Under the pieces are notes generated by a model. The model had not been told where the DNA came from. It did no database searches and saw only the letters and a program-made list of their open reading frames with translations. Source: Myxococcales bacterium (GTDB taxonomy: Bacteria; Myxococcota; B64-G9). From it: a stretch of DNA of 64,000 bases. This document shows positions 47,062 through 56,044 of the stretch, piece by piece; within the stretch, counting starts at the first letter, position 1, and each line of letters opens with the position of its first letter. The position numbers and the translations under genes were made by a program. The DNA lies in NCBI GenBank assembly GCA_012798435.1, contig JAAZNF010000022.1:1-64000 (forward strand), in the 5' to 3' direction.

Positions 47062-48051
47062 ATGGACGTGAACATCCGAGCCATCAACGAGAAGATCGAG
47101 CGCGAGAGCGCATTTGTGGATCGGCTCGCCGCCGAGGTGGGCAAGGTCATCGTGGGCCAGAAGCCCATGGTGGAGCGCATCCTGATCGGGCTTCTGTGCA
47201 ACGGGCACGTGCTCCTGGAAGGCGTGCCGGGCCTGGCCAAGACGCTCTCCATCAAGACGCTGTCCGACTGCGTGGCGGCGCAATTTCGCCGCATCCAGTT
47301 CACACCGGACCTCTTGCCCGCGGACCTGGTCGGCACCATGATCTACCACCAGCCGACCGGCCAGTTCCTGCCCAAGCGTGGTCCGGTGTTTACCAACTTC
47401 GTGCTGGCCGACGAGATCAACCGCGCCCCGGCCAAGGTGCAGTCCGCCCTGCTCGAGTGCATGCAGGAGCGCCAGGTGACCCTGGGCGACCAGACCCACC
47501 CCCTACCCGACCCGTTCCTGGTGCTGGCCACCCAGAACCCCATCGAGCAGGAGGGCACCTACCCGCTACCCGAGGCCCAGGTGGACCGGTTCATGCTCAA
47601 GGTGGTGGTGGGCTACCCCACCCGCGACGAGGAGCGCGAGATCATGGCCCGCATGGCGGGCGCGACCCCGCCGAAGGCGCAGGCGGTCGTCGGGGTAGAG
47701 GACATCCAGCGCGCCCGCGCGCTCATCCACGAAATCTACGTGGACAAGCTCATCAACGAGTACATCCTGGACATCGTGTTCGCCACCCGCGAGCCCAAGG
47801 CCTTCAAGCTGGAGAAGATCGCCGACTTCATCGCCTACGGCGCCAGCCCGCGCGCCTCCATCTACCTCAACCAGGCGGCCCGCGCCCACGCCTTCCTGCG
47901 GCACCGCGGCTACGTGACGCCGGAGGACATCAAGTCGGTGGCCCTGGACGTGCTGCGCCACCGCATCATCCTGACCTACGAGGCCGAGGCCGAGGAGATG
48001 ACCAGCGAGGACGTGATCCGCAAGATCTTCGAGCAGTTGGCCTCGCCCTGA
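47062..48051 (+). CDS. moxR: MoxR-family AAA+ ATPase
   Basis: This protein has 329 residues and starts at an ATG after GGGAGGAT. Walker A is GVPGLAKT, Walker B VLADEINRAPAKVQSALLE, sensor 1 VLATQNPIEQEGTYPLPEAQ, and the Arg finger lies in VDRF. The C-terminal lid reads YGASPRASIYLNQAARAHA. MoxR proteins act as chaperone-like ATPases with VWA-domain partners. It heads the Bat-type operon, which supplies two VWA proteins, so a role in assembly or stress tolerance at the cell envelope is likely. Confidence 0.96.
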   Translation: MDVNIRAINEKIERESAFVDRLAAEVGKVIVGQKPMVERILIGLLCNGHVLLEGVPGLAKTLSIKTLSDCVAAQFRRIQFTPDLLPADLVGTMIYHQPTGQFLPKRGPVFTNFVLADEINRAPAKVQSALLECMQERQVTLGDQTHPLPDPFLVLATQNPIEQEGTYPLPEAQVDRFMLKVVVGYPTRDEEREIMARMAGATPPKAQAVVGVEDIQRARALIHEIYVDKLINEYILDIVFATREPKAFKLEKIADFIAYGASPRASIYLNQAARAHAFLRHRGYVTPEDIKSVALDVLRHRIILTYEAEAEEMTSEDVIRKIFEQLASP

Positions 48052-48075
48052 GGAGACCCGGACTGGCGCCGTGCC

Positions 48076-48957
48076 ATGCTGACCCGCGACCTCATCCGCA
48101 AGATCCGCAAGATCGAGATCACCACCCGCCGGGCGGTGAACGATCTCATGGCCGGCCAGTACCACTCGGTGTTCAAGGGCCGCGGCATGACCTTCGACGA
48201 GGTGAGGCCCTACCAGCCGGGCGACGACGTGCGGGTGATCGACTGGAACGTGACCGCCCGCATGAACGACCTCTTCGTCAAGCAGTTCATCGAGGAGCGC
48301 GAACTCACCGTGATGCTGTTGGTCGACGCCTCGGGCTCGCTCTCCTTCGGCACGCAGGAGCGCTTCAAGTCCGAGCTGGCGGCGGAGATCTCCGCCCTGC
48401 TCGCCTTCTCGGCCATCCAGAACAACGACCGGGTGGGGCTGGTCATGTTCACCGACCGGGTGGAGAAGTTCGTCCCGCCCAAGAAGGGCCTGCGGCACGT
48501 GCTGCGGGTGATCTCCGAGGTGCTTTCCTTCCGGCCGGTCCATAGCGGCACCGACATCGCCGCCGGCCTGCAGTTCCTCTCCCGCATCAGTCGGCGCAAG
48601 ACCATCTCCTTTTTGCTCAGCGACTTCTGGGCCGAGGGGTACGAGGCCGCGCTCAAGGTGGCCAACCGCCGCCACGACCTGGTGAGCGTGGTGCTGCGCG
48701 ATCCCATGGAGCGCACGCTGCCGCCGGCCGGCCTGGCCAATTTCATCGATCCCGAGAGCGGCGAACAGGTGCTGTTCGACACCGGATCGGCCACCGCCCG
48801 CGAGGCGCTGCGGCGGTTGGTGGAGGACCGCTGGGAGGAGCAGCGGCGTCTGTTCTCCCGCCTGCGCATCGACTCGGTGGAGCTCACCACCGGTCAGGAT
48901 TACCTGCGCCCGCTGTCGCTGTTCTTCCGGCAACGGGCCGCCCGGAGGGGCCGATGA
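48076..48957 (+). CDS. DUF58 domain protein
   Basis: This protein has 293 residues. The DUF58 signature is clear: GRGMTFDEVRPYQPGDDVRVIDWN, followed by a VWA-like fold with a MIDAS motif (VDASGSLSFG) and LVMFTDRVEKFVPP. DUF58 proteins almost always follow moxR, 24 bp upstream here, and are thought to be MoxR partners. It overlaps the next gene by 4 bp. No membrane segment is seen. Confidence 0.93.
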   Translation: MLTRDLIRKIRKIEITTRRAVNDLMAGQYHSVFKGRGMTFDEVRPYQPGDDVRVIDWNVTARMNDLFVKQFIEERELTVMLLVDASGSLSFGTQERFKSELAAEISALLAFSAIQNNDRVGLVMFTDRVEKFVPPKKGLRHVLRVISEVLSFRPVHSGTDIAAGLQFLSRISRRKTISFLLSDFWAEGYEAALKVANRRHDLVSVVLRDPMERTLPPAGLANFIDPESGEQVLFDTGSATAREALRRLVEDRWEEQRRLFSRLRIDSVELTTGQDYLRPLSLFFRQRAARRGR

Positions 48958-49931
48958 GGCGCGCGCTCACTCTGGCCCTGGCGCAGATGCTGGTGTTTCC
49001 GGCGCTCGCCCAGGAGGCCCCGGACGCGGGCGCGGACGGCGGAACGACGGCCGGCGGCGCGGCGGCGGTCTCGGTCAGCGCCGAGCCGCGCGAGGCCAAG
49101 CTGGGACAACCCATCACCCTGTCCATCGAGATCCACGGCCGGGGCGCAACCTACCGGCTGCCGGAGAAGCTGCGCATCGCCCCCTTCGAGGAAGTCTCTC
49201 GCAAGGAACTCGGCGGCGACCCGCAGCGCATCACGCTCCAGCTCACCACCTTCGAGAAGACCGGCGAGCTCTCGGTGCCGGCCATCCCGCTGGAGGCCGT
49301 CGCCCAGGACGGCGGCCCCGCGGCCGCGCCGCTGGAGGTGCCGGCCGTCCCGGTGCGGATCGTCAGCATGCTTTCCGGAAGCGACGGCAAGCCGCGCCCG
49401 CCGACGGACCCCTTGCCGATCCACGTCCGTGATCTGCGTCCCGTCGCCGCGGCAGGGCTTTTGTTGCTGTGGCTGGCGCTGTGGCTCTACCTGCGCTTCG
49501 TGCGCCGGCCGGCCCCGGCGGCGGTGCTCCTTGCGCAGCTCGCGCCGCCACGGGAGGCCCACGAGATCGCCCTGGAGAAGCTGAACGCGCTGGTGCAGGC
49601 CGACCTGCTGCGCCGGGGCGAACACCACGAGTTCTTCCGCATCGTATCCGAGATCCTGCGCGAGTACGTGGGGAACCGCTTCGGGTTCTTCGCGCTGGAT
49701 CTCACCACGCGCGAGCTGTGCGAGGAGCTGCGGGACCGGGTGACCCCGGGCCTCGATCTCGGCCTGCTTGCCCAGATCCTGCAGCAGGCCGATCTGGTCA
49801 AGTTCGCGCGGGAGCACCCCAGCGACGAGGCCTGCTCCCGGGCCATCAACGGCGCTTTCGCCATCGTGGAGGCCACCCGCTACCGGCCCGAACCGGCGCC
49901 CGCCGCCCCGACCCAGACGGAGGCCGGCTGA
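48954..49931 (+). CDS. BatD-like membrane protein, first in the bat operon
   Basis: This protein has 325 residues. The signal peptide is MRRALTLALAQMLVFPALAQ. A beta-sandwich follows (AVSVSAEPREAKLGQPITLS, ITLQLTTFEKTGELSVPAIP), like a single BatD N-terminal domain. One TM (AAAGLLLLWLALWLYLRFV) leads to a cytoplasmic helical domain of about 150 residues (EIALEKLNALVQADLLRRGE) of the DUF4381-like kind. It begins in an ATGA overlap and ends one base into the next gene. It probably links the VWA proteins to the membrane. Confidence 0.8.
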   Translation: MRRALTLALAQMLVFPALAQEAPDAGADGGTTAGGAAAVSVSAEPREAKLGQPITLSIEIHGRGATYRLPEKLRIAPFEEVSRKELGGDPQRITLQLTTFEKTGELSVPAIPLEAVAQDGGPAAAPLEVPAVPVRIVSMLSGSDGKPRPPTDPLPIHVRDLRPVAAAGLLLLWLALWLYLRFVRRPAPAAVLLAQLAPPREAHEIALEKLNALVQADLLRRGEHHEFFRIVSEILREYVGNRFGFFALDLTTRELCEELRDRVTPGLDLGLLAQILQQADLVKFAREHPSDEACSRAINGAFAIVEATRYRPEPAPAAPTQTEAG

Positions 49932-51184
49932 TGCGCTCCTCGGAGTTCCATTACGCCGCGCCCTGGGCCTGGACGCTGCTGTGCGTGTTGCCGGCGGTGC
50001 TGCTGGCGGCCTTCTCGCGTTCGCTGCGCACCCGGCGCGGGCCGCCCTCGGCCGCGGGGGAACGCCTGCTGCCGGCCATCCTGATCTTCTGCGTACCGGC
50101 GACGCTGGGCGGCGCCGCGCTCTCGTTCTACGGGCTCCTCGGCCGCAGCGGCGCGCTGGAGGAGAACCCGTTCTTCCTGGGCGGGATCGGCCTGCTCGGC
50201 GCGGTGGTGCTGGTGCTGCCGCTGGCGCTGTGGCTGCGGGGAAGGCTGAACCCGGTCTTCACCCTGCCCACCGCCGGCCTGGCCCGGCGGGTCCCCTCTG
50301 GCCGGCCCGGGGTGCTGCGCCTGGCATCGCCGTTCTTCCGCGCGCTGGCCGTCGTGTTGCTGCTGGTGGGCCTGGCCCGGCCGCAGGTCTCCACGGTGGA
50401 GTCGGACGTCTATACCGAAGGCATGGACATCATCATCACCCTGGATCTCTCGACCACCATGCGTGCGGTGGACTTCTCCCCGCCCGGCCGGGCCTCGGAG
50501 CGCCTTTCCCGCATCGAGGGTGCCAAGCAGGTCATCGCCGATTTCATCCGGCAACGCAGCCACGATCGCCTGGGCCTGGTGGTGTTCTCCGGCGAGGCCT
50601 TCACCCAGTGCCCGCTGACCCTGGACTACTCGGTAATCGTGAACATCCTGCAGACGCTGCGCCCGGGGGTCATCGAGGACGGCACCGCCATCGGCGACGC
50701 CCTCATGGTCTCCGTCAACCGCTTGCGGGATTCCGAGAGCAAGAGCAAGGCCATCATCCTGGTCACCGACGGCGACGACAACATGAGCCGCATCGCACCC
50801 ACCCAGGCCGCCGAGACCGCGGCCGAGATGAACATCCGCGTCTTCCCTATCCTGGTCGGCCGCGGTGGGCAAGTCCCCTACCCGGTGGGCACCGACGCCT
50901 TCGGCAACGTCCACTACCAGAACGTCGAGATGCGCACCAACCCGGAGCTGCTCAAAAACATCGCCACCCTCTCCAAGGGCGAGTTCTACCAGGCCACCGA
51001 CACCCAGGCGCTACGGCAGGATTTGCAGTCCGTGTTGGATCACATGGAGAAGACGCGCCTGATGGATCCCGGCCGCTTCACGCGCCACACCGAGATCTTC
51101 CAGCTCTTGCTGCTCGGGGCGCTGCTCGCGCTGCTTCTGGACCTGTGCCTGCGGTGGTCGCCGCGGCTTCGCAGTTTTCCGTGA
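49931..51184 (+). CDS. batA: BatA-like VWA domain membrane protein
   Basis: This protein has 417 residues. The ATG shares one base with the previous stop. TM segments lie at the N terminus (WTLLCVLPAVLLAAF) and near residues 50-115, an atypical extra pair for BatA, then the VWA domain (about residues 158-370) and a last TM (FQLLLLGALLALLLDLCL). The MIDAS reads DLSTTM, with Thr at the second Ser position, then DGTAIGDAL and VTDGDDN. The VWA domain faces the periplasm. BatA and BatB are paralogues thought to act with MoxR. Confidence 0.9.
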   Translation: MRSSEFHYAAPWAWTLLCVLPAVLLAAFSRSLRTRRGPPSAAGERLLPAILIFCVPATLGGAALSFYGLLGRSGALEENPFFLGGIGLLGAVVLVLPLALWLRGRLNPVFTLPTAGLARRVPSGRPGVLRLASPFFRALAVVLLLVGLARPQVSTVESDVYTEGMDIIITLDLSTTMRAVDFSPPGRASERLSRIEGAKQVIADFIRQRSHDRLGLVVFSGEAFTQCPLTLDYSVIVNILQTLRPGVIEDGTAIGDALMVSVNRLRDSESKSKAIILVTDGDDNMSRIAPTQAAETAAEMNIRVFPILVGRGGQVPYPVGTDAFGNVHYQNVEMRTNPELLKNIATLSKGEFYQATDTQALRQDLQSVLDHMEKTRLMDPGRFTRHTEIFQLLLLGALLALLLDLCLRWSPRLRSFP

Positions 51185-51191
51185 GGAGAGC

Positions 51192-52202
51192 ATGCGTTTC
51201 GCCGGCAACGAGTGGTTCTTCTGGCTCACCCTGCTCCCGCTGATTCTGGCGCTGGGCATCACCGCGCTGGTGCGAAGGCTGCGGGATCGGGCACGCCTCT
51301 CCGGCGGGCTCTTCTTCCGGTTGGCGCCGGAGGTCTCGCTAGAGCGTGAGATCCTGACCATGTCTCTCGTCGTCCTGGCCTACGTGGCCCTGGTGCTCTC
51401 CCTGGCGCGGCCCCAGTTCGGCTCGGAGACCCGCCTGGTCAAGCGGCGCGGCGTGGACGTGGTGGCCGCCGTGGACGTGAGCCGCAGCATGCTGGCCCGC
51501 GACGTAGGCGGCTCGGGCACCCGACTCAAGCGCGCCAAGCTGGAGGTGAGCGGGCTCATCGATCGGCTCGAGGGCGACCGCATCGGACTAGTGGCGTTCG
51601 CCGGCGCGGCCTTTCCCCAGTGCCCGCTGACCTCGGACTACGCGGCGGCCAAGCTGTTTCTGCGCTCCATGGAAGCGGGCGCGATCCCGGTGGGCGGCAC
51701 CAACTTCTTGCAGGCGCTGCAGGTGGCGGGAGATCTGTTCGAGAACGCCCGCGGCGGCTCGCGCTCCCGCGTGCTGGTGCTCATCACCGACGGCGAGGAC
51801 CACGAGGGCGGCTTCGAGGCCGAGGTGGAACGGCTCGCCAAGGCCGGCGTGATCATCCACACCGTGGGCATCGGCACCCAGATCGGCGAGCTGGTGCCGA
51901 CGGACGAGGGCGGCTACATGCGCTCCGAGGGCAAGCCGGTGATGAGCCGGTTGCAGGAAGGCACCCTGCGGGCCATAGCCGAGGCCACCGGCGGTATCTA
52001 CATGCACTCGGCCGCGGGGGATCTGGGCTTCGACGCGGTGGTGGAGCACATCTCCCGGTTGCAGAAGGCCGACTACGAGTCTCGCCTGGAGACCGTGTAC
52101 GAGGAGCGCTTCCAGATCCCGGCCCTGGTGGCCTTGCTGCTACTGCTGGCCGCCACCTTCACCCCCGGCCGCCGCGCCCGGAAACCGGAGGGAACGCCAT
52201 GA
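51192..52202 (+). CDS. batB: BatB-like VWA domain membrane protein
   Basis: This protein has 336 residues and starts at an ATG after GTGAGGAGA. Two N-terminal TM segments (WFFWLTLLPLILALGITAL and MSLVVLAYVALVLSLARP), a VWA domain (about residues 90-290) and a C-terminal TM (LVALLLLLAATF) give the BatA/BatB topology. The MIDAS motif DVSRSM is intact, with GGTNFLQAL and ITDGEDHEGG. It lies 7 bp after batA and overlaps batC by 4 bp. Confidence 0.92.
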   Translation: MRFAGNEWFFWLTLLPLILALGITALVRRLRDRARLSGGLFFRLAPEVSLEREILTMSLVVLAYVALVLSLARPQFGSETRLVKRRGVDVVAAVDVSRSMLARDVGGSGTRLKRAKLEVSGLIDRLEGDRIGLVAFAGAAFPQCPLTSDYAAAKLFLRSMEAGAIPVGGTNFLQALQVAGDLFENARGGSRSRVLVLITDGEDHEGGFEAEVERLAKAGVIIHTVGIGTQIGELVPTDEGGYMRSEGKPVMSRLQEGTLRAIAEATGGIYMHSAAGDLGFDAVVEHISRLQKADYESRLETVYEERFQIPALVALLLLLAATFTPGRRARKPEGTP

Positions 52203-53248
52203 GGAGCCCGGTTCCGATGCCCCTGATGCTGTGCGCCGGCCTGTGTCTCGCCGCCCCGCCCGCGGCGGCATGGGATCCGTTCTCGCGAGCGCTCCCAGAG
52301 GTCGAGCGCGGCAACGCGCAGTACGCCGAGCAACACTACGACCAGGCGCTGGAGAGCTTCGAGCAGGCCGAGTCTCGCCTCCACAACGAACCGCGCATCC
52401 ACTACAACCGAGGCACGGCCTTGCTAAGCCTCTCCCGCGGCCGCGAGGCGCGCGAGGCCTTCCTGCGCGCGCTGGGCAGCGACGACCCCGAGTTCAAGAA
52501 GCGGCTCTATTACAACCTGGGCCAGAGCTTCTTCGCCGAGCAGGCCTTCCGCGACGCCGCCACCTACTTCCGGCGAGCGCTGGAGATCGATCCCGACTTC
52601 GACGACGCGCGCTACAACCTGGAGCTGTGCCTCCAGGCGCAGGAACAGCAGTCCAAGCAATCCGGCGACTCGCAGCAGAAACCGCAGCCACAGGACGGCC
52701 AGGATCGTCAGGAGGACGGCAAGCAAGGGCAGAACCAGGACAAGAAAGACCAGCAGGATCCGAAGGACCAGAAGCAAGACGCGCAGGACCAGGCGGGGAA
52801 GGAGGGCCAGGACTCGCAGGGCTCCGGCGACCAGCAAGACACGCAGGCCAAGCCCGAGCCCGGCCAGGACCAGCAGAAACAGTCCGCGGACGCCCAGCGC
52901 AAGGAAGGCCAGGACTCGCAGGCGCAGGATGCGCAGGACGGAAAGCAGGACGCCCAAAAGAAGGACGCGGACTCCGGCGAACAGAAGGACGACCGCCAGA
53001 ATCCCGACGCCAAGGAGTCACAAGGCCAGGCGCAGCCCAAGGACGCCGACGCCGTGAAGGACGCGCAGAGAGAATCGCCCGACAAGGCCGGTCAGAGCCG
53101 CGAGGGCCGCGAGGCGCGCCGGCTCTCGACCCGGCAGGCGCAGGAGCTGCTGGACGCGCTGCGCGAGACGGAAAAGCCGTTCCAGCTCCAGCGATTCCTG
53201 TTGCCCAAGTTCCAACCTCGGGATAAGAAGGTGGAGAAGGACTGGTAA
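52199..53248 (+). CDS. batC: BatC-like TPR protein with long Gln/Asp/Lys-rich region
   Basis: This protein has 349 residues and begins in an ATGA overlap. The signal peptide ends near PPAAA. About residues 38-145 are TPRs (AEQHYDQALESFEQAESRL, FKKRLYYNLGQSFFAEQAF, AATYFRRALEIDPDFDDA). About residues 150-300 are a highly polar, low-complexity stretch of Gln, Asp and Lys, probably disordered. The end is helical (LSTRQAQELLDALRETEKP). The layout is that of BatC, whose tail varies greatly. The reading frame is uninterrupted through the low-complexity part. Confidence 0.85.
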   Translation: MRSPVPMPLMLCAGLCLAAPPAAAWDPFSRALPEVERGNAQYAEQHYDQALESFEQAESRLHNEPRIHYNRGTALLSLSRGREAREAFLRALGSDDPEFKKRLYYNLGQSFFAEQAFRDAATYFRRALEIDPDFDDARYNLELCLQAQEQQSKQSGDSQQKPQPQDGQDRQEDGKQGQNQDKKDQQDPKDQKQDAQDQAGKEGQDSQGSGDQQDTQAKPEPGQDQQKQSADAQRKEGQDSQAQDAQDGKQDAQKKDADSGEQKDDRQNPDAKESQGQAQPKDADAVKDAQRESPDKAGQSREGREARRLSTRQAQELLDALRETEKPFQLQRFLLPKFQPRDKKVEKDW

Positions 53249-53252
53249 CCTC

Positions 53253-55127
53253 ATGCGCGGCGTGCGGCACCATGCGGTCGTGTGGCTCGGCGTGATGCTG
53301 TGCCTTTCGTTTTCGGCGGCGGCCGGTGAGGTTTCCTTCTCTGCCTCGGTCGATCGCAACGTGGTGGGCCTGGAGGAGATGTTCACCTTCACGCTCACCG
53401 TGAGCGTGCCCGACATCTCCCGCATCGAGAAGCTCACCCTGCCCGACACCGGCACGCTGAAGATCTTCTCGCAGCGGGAGCAGACGGCCACCACCTTCAG
53501 CCTCTCCGGCGGCTCGCAGGACTTCCGCCGCATCAAGAGCGTGGTGATGGTCCTCAAGCCGACGCGGGAGGGCGCGACCACCATCGGGCGCGCCAGCTTG
53601 CGCTACGCGGGTCAGACCTACACCACCGAGCCCATCGCCATCCAGGTGACGAAGAGCGCCCCCCAGAAGAAGCCACGGCAGCGCTCGCCCGGCCCCGGGA
53701 TGTCTCCCTTCCCCTTCGACGATGACTTCTTCCGCTCGCCCTTCGACGACCCGTTCTTCCGCTCGCCGCTGGACGAGTTCCTGGGGCGCCCGCGCGAGAT
53801 CGACGAGAAGGACGCCTTCGTCGAGGCCTACCTCTCACCGGACGTGGTGGTGCAGGGGCAGCAGGTGACAGTGACGCTCATGGTGTACTCCCGCATCGAC
53901 GCCCGCATCGGCGAGACGCGCTGGCCCAAGTTGGATGGCTTCTATTCCGTGGACCGCGATGTCTCCGGCGCGCGCACCGAGCAGAAGTTCATCGACGGCG
54001 AGCGGTACATGTACAAGCTGCACCAGCAGAAAGCGCTGTTCCCCCTCAAGGCGGGCGAGATCACGCTCGATCCCATCTCGGTGGAGATGGTTCTCTCCGC
54101 CTCTCCCTTCGCGCAGGAGACCCGCACCCTCAAGACCCGGCCGCTGAAAATCAAGGTGCTGCCGCTGCCCGAGGCGGGCCGCCCGGCCGACTTCTGCGAG
54201 GCCAACGTCGGGCGCTTTTCCCTGAGCGCCGCGGTGGACACCACCCAGGCGACCCTCAACCAGCCCGTCACCCTGACCCTGACCCTGCGCGGCACGGGCA
54301 ACATCCACCAGGTGCGCGCCCCGGAGTTCCCCGCGCTGGACAAGTGGAAGCGCTTCGACCCGGCCGTCGACATCCAGTCGCCCAAGGCGGGCGCCGAGGT
54401 GCGCGGCACCAAGACCATCGAGTACGTGCTGGTACCGCTGGCTTCGGGGGAGCACGTGCTGCCGGCGCTGCGCCTCTCGTTCTTCGATCCCCAAGACAAC
54501 CGCTACCGCACCGTGCAGACCGAGCCCATCACCATCCAGGTGGCCGCCAGCGCGGACAGCCCCGCCGGCACCGAGCCGGGGCGCGAGGTCAACCTGCTGG
54601 CCGGCACCTTCCAACCCATCCGCTTCGAGAGCACCCTGTCCGGCCATGGGCCACCGCTGTACCGCAGCCGCGCCTTCCTGCCGCTGCTCATCCTGCCCCC
54701 GGCGGTGTGGCTCTTGCTGCTGCTGGGCAGCGCCGTGTCCCGGCGGCTTCAGTCCGATTCGCCCCGCGGCCGGGCGCGCCAGGCCATGGCCCGAGCGCGC
54801 GGGCGGCTCAAGCAGGCGACCCGCCACGCTACCGCGGGACGGGCACCGGAGTTCTTCTCTGAGATCAAGGCCGCCTTGCTGGACGCGGTGGAGGCACGCC
54901 TGGGCGCGTCCGCCCAGGGCATGTTGATCGAGGAGATCCGGCGGGGTCTGAGCGCGGACGGCGTGGGCACGGCCATCGTGGAGGAGCTGCTGCGCGAGCT
55001 CGAGAACTGCGACTTCGGCCGCTTCGCTCCCTCGGCTTCCCGCGGCCAGGAGATGCAGGATTCGCTTCAGCGCAGCCGACGCCTGCTCCAGGAGCTCAAC
55101 CGCGCCGGCAAGAGGAGCGCCCCATGA
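53253..55127 (+). CDS. batD: BatD-like membrane protein
   Basis: This protein has 624 residues. The signal peptide ends near AAAGEVSFSASV. Several beta-sandwich domains follow (VDRNVVGLEEMFTFTLTVSV, ATTFSLSGGSQDFRRIKSVV, TLNQPVTLTLTLRGTGNIHQ), with a Phe/Ser/Arg/Asp-rich linker near residues 145-175 (PFDDDFFRSPFDDPFFRSPL) typical of BatD. One TM (PLLILPPAVWLLLLLGSAVS) precedes a cytoplasmic domain of about 130 residues. The extracytoplasmic part is proposed to bind the BatA/BatB VWA domains. It overlaps batE by 4 bp. Confidence 0.92.
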   Translation: MRGVRHHAVVWLGVMLCLSFSAAAGEVSFSASVDRNVVGLEEMFTFTLTVSVPDISRIEKLTLPDTGTLKIFSQREQTATTFSLSGGSQDFRRIKSVVMVLKPTREGATTIGRASLRYAGQTYTTEPIAIQVTKSAPQKKPRQRSPGPGMSPFPFDDDFFRSPFDDPFFRSPLDEFLGRPREIDEKDAFVEAYLSPDVVVQGQQVTVTLMVYSRIDARIGETRWPKLDGFYSVDRDVSGARTEQKFIDGERYMYKLHQQKALFPLKAGEITLDPISVEMVLSASPFAQETRTLKTRPLKIKVLPLPEAGRPADFCEANVGRFSLSAAVDTTQATLNQPVTLTLTLRGTGNIHQVRAPEFPALDKWKRFDPAVDIQSPKAGAEVRGTKTIEYVLVPLASGEHVLPALRLSFFDPQDNRYRTVQTEPITIQVAASADSPAGTEPGREVNLLAGTFQPIRFESTLSGHGPPLYRSRAFLPLLILPPAVWLLLLLGSAVSRRLQSDSPRGRARQAMARARGRLKQATRHATAGRAPEFFSEIKAALLDAVEARLGASAQGMLIEEIRRGLSADGVGTAIVEELLRELENCDFGRFAPSASRGQEMQDSLQRSRRLLQELNRAGKRSAP

Positions 55128-55948
55128 CCCGGCTGCTGCTCGTCAGCTCGCTCCTGCTCTGGGCGGGCGCCTCGAGCGCGGACGACGCTCCGGCGCCCCC
55201 CCCCGCCGCCTTGGGTTCCGCCTCACCCGCCACCCGCACGCTGGATGAAGAGCTGTTCGAAGTCTTTCGACGGGCCAACCAGGCCTATCTCGCCGGCGAC
55301 TACGCCGCGGCCATCACCGGGTACGAGCGCATCCTCAATGCCGGTCGGATCCATCCCGACGTGACCTACAACCTGGCCAATGCCTACTACCGGGCCGGCC
55401 GCAAGGGCCTGGCGGTGTTGTTCTACGAGAAGACGCTTTCCAAGAATCCGGCCGACGAGGCCGCCCGCTTCAACCTCTCGCTGGTTCAGAAGGAGCTCAT
55501 CGATCGGGTGCTGCCCACCGGCGGAGCGACCTCCGCCGAGCCTCCGTGGGAGGCTTTCGTCCGCTCCCTGCCTCCCACCGGCTTGACGTACGTCTTTTTG
55601 GGGCTATACCTCGTGTTCTTCGCCGTGGCCGTGACGCGGCGCTTCGTGCGCTCCCGCCCGCTGTACCGGCTGCTCTTCTGGGTAAACGTGCCGCTGCTGT
55701 GCCTGGCGCTGGTCGCCGGTTCGTTGCTCGCCGCCCGGATGTACGCGGAGGAGCGCGTCCACTACAGCGTGGTGATCGTCCCCACCGCCCCACTGCGGGA
55801 GGGCCCCGAGCGGACCGCCAAGGCACTGATGGAACTCCACGAGGGGCTCAAGGTGCGCACACTCTCCGAGAGCGGCGAGTACGTCCGGGTGCGCCTCTCC
55901 AACGGCGTGGAGGGCTTCCTGTTACGGAACCAGGCCGGCGAGATCTGA
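55124..55948 (+). CDS. batE: BatE-like TPR and SH3-like membrane protein
   Basis: This protein has 274 residues. The signal peptide is followed by TPRs (FRRANQAYLAGDYAAAITGY, VTYNLANAYYRAGRKGLAVL, NPADEAARFNLSLVQKELI), two TM segments (TYVFLGLYLVFFAVAVT and LLFWVNVPLLCLALVAGSLL), and a C-terminal bacterial SH3 domain (LREGPERTAKALMELHEG, VRVRLSNGVEGFLL). This matches BatE. The start is in an ATGA overlap with batD. Confidence 0.9.
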   Translation: MTRLLLVSSLLLWAGASSADDAPAPPPAALGSASPATRTLDEELFEVFRRANQAYLAGDYAAAITGYERILNAGRIHPDVTYNLANAYYRAGRKGLAVLFYEKTLSKNPADEAARFNLSLVQKELIDRVLPTGGATSAEPPWEAFVRSLPPTGLTYVFLGLYLVFFAVAVTRRFVRSRPLYRLLFWVNVPLLCLALVAGSLLAARMYAEERVHYSVVIVPTAPLREGPERTAKALMELHEGLKVRTLSESGEYVRVRLSNGVEGFLLRNQAGEI

Positions 55949-56044
55949 TTGACGCTCCGAGGGGTTCCGTGGTACCTTGCCCCGCGTTTCGTCGCGACGT
56001 TCCGGGGCGCGCCCGAGGACGGACCTGGGTCAGGAGGTAAATCG

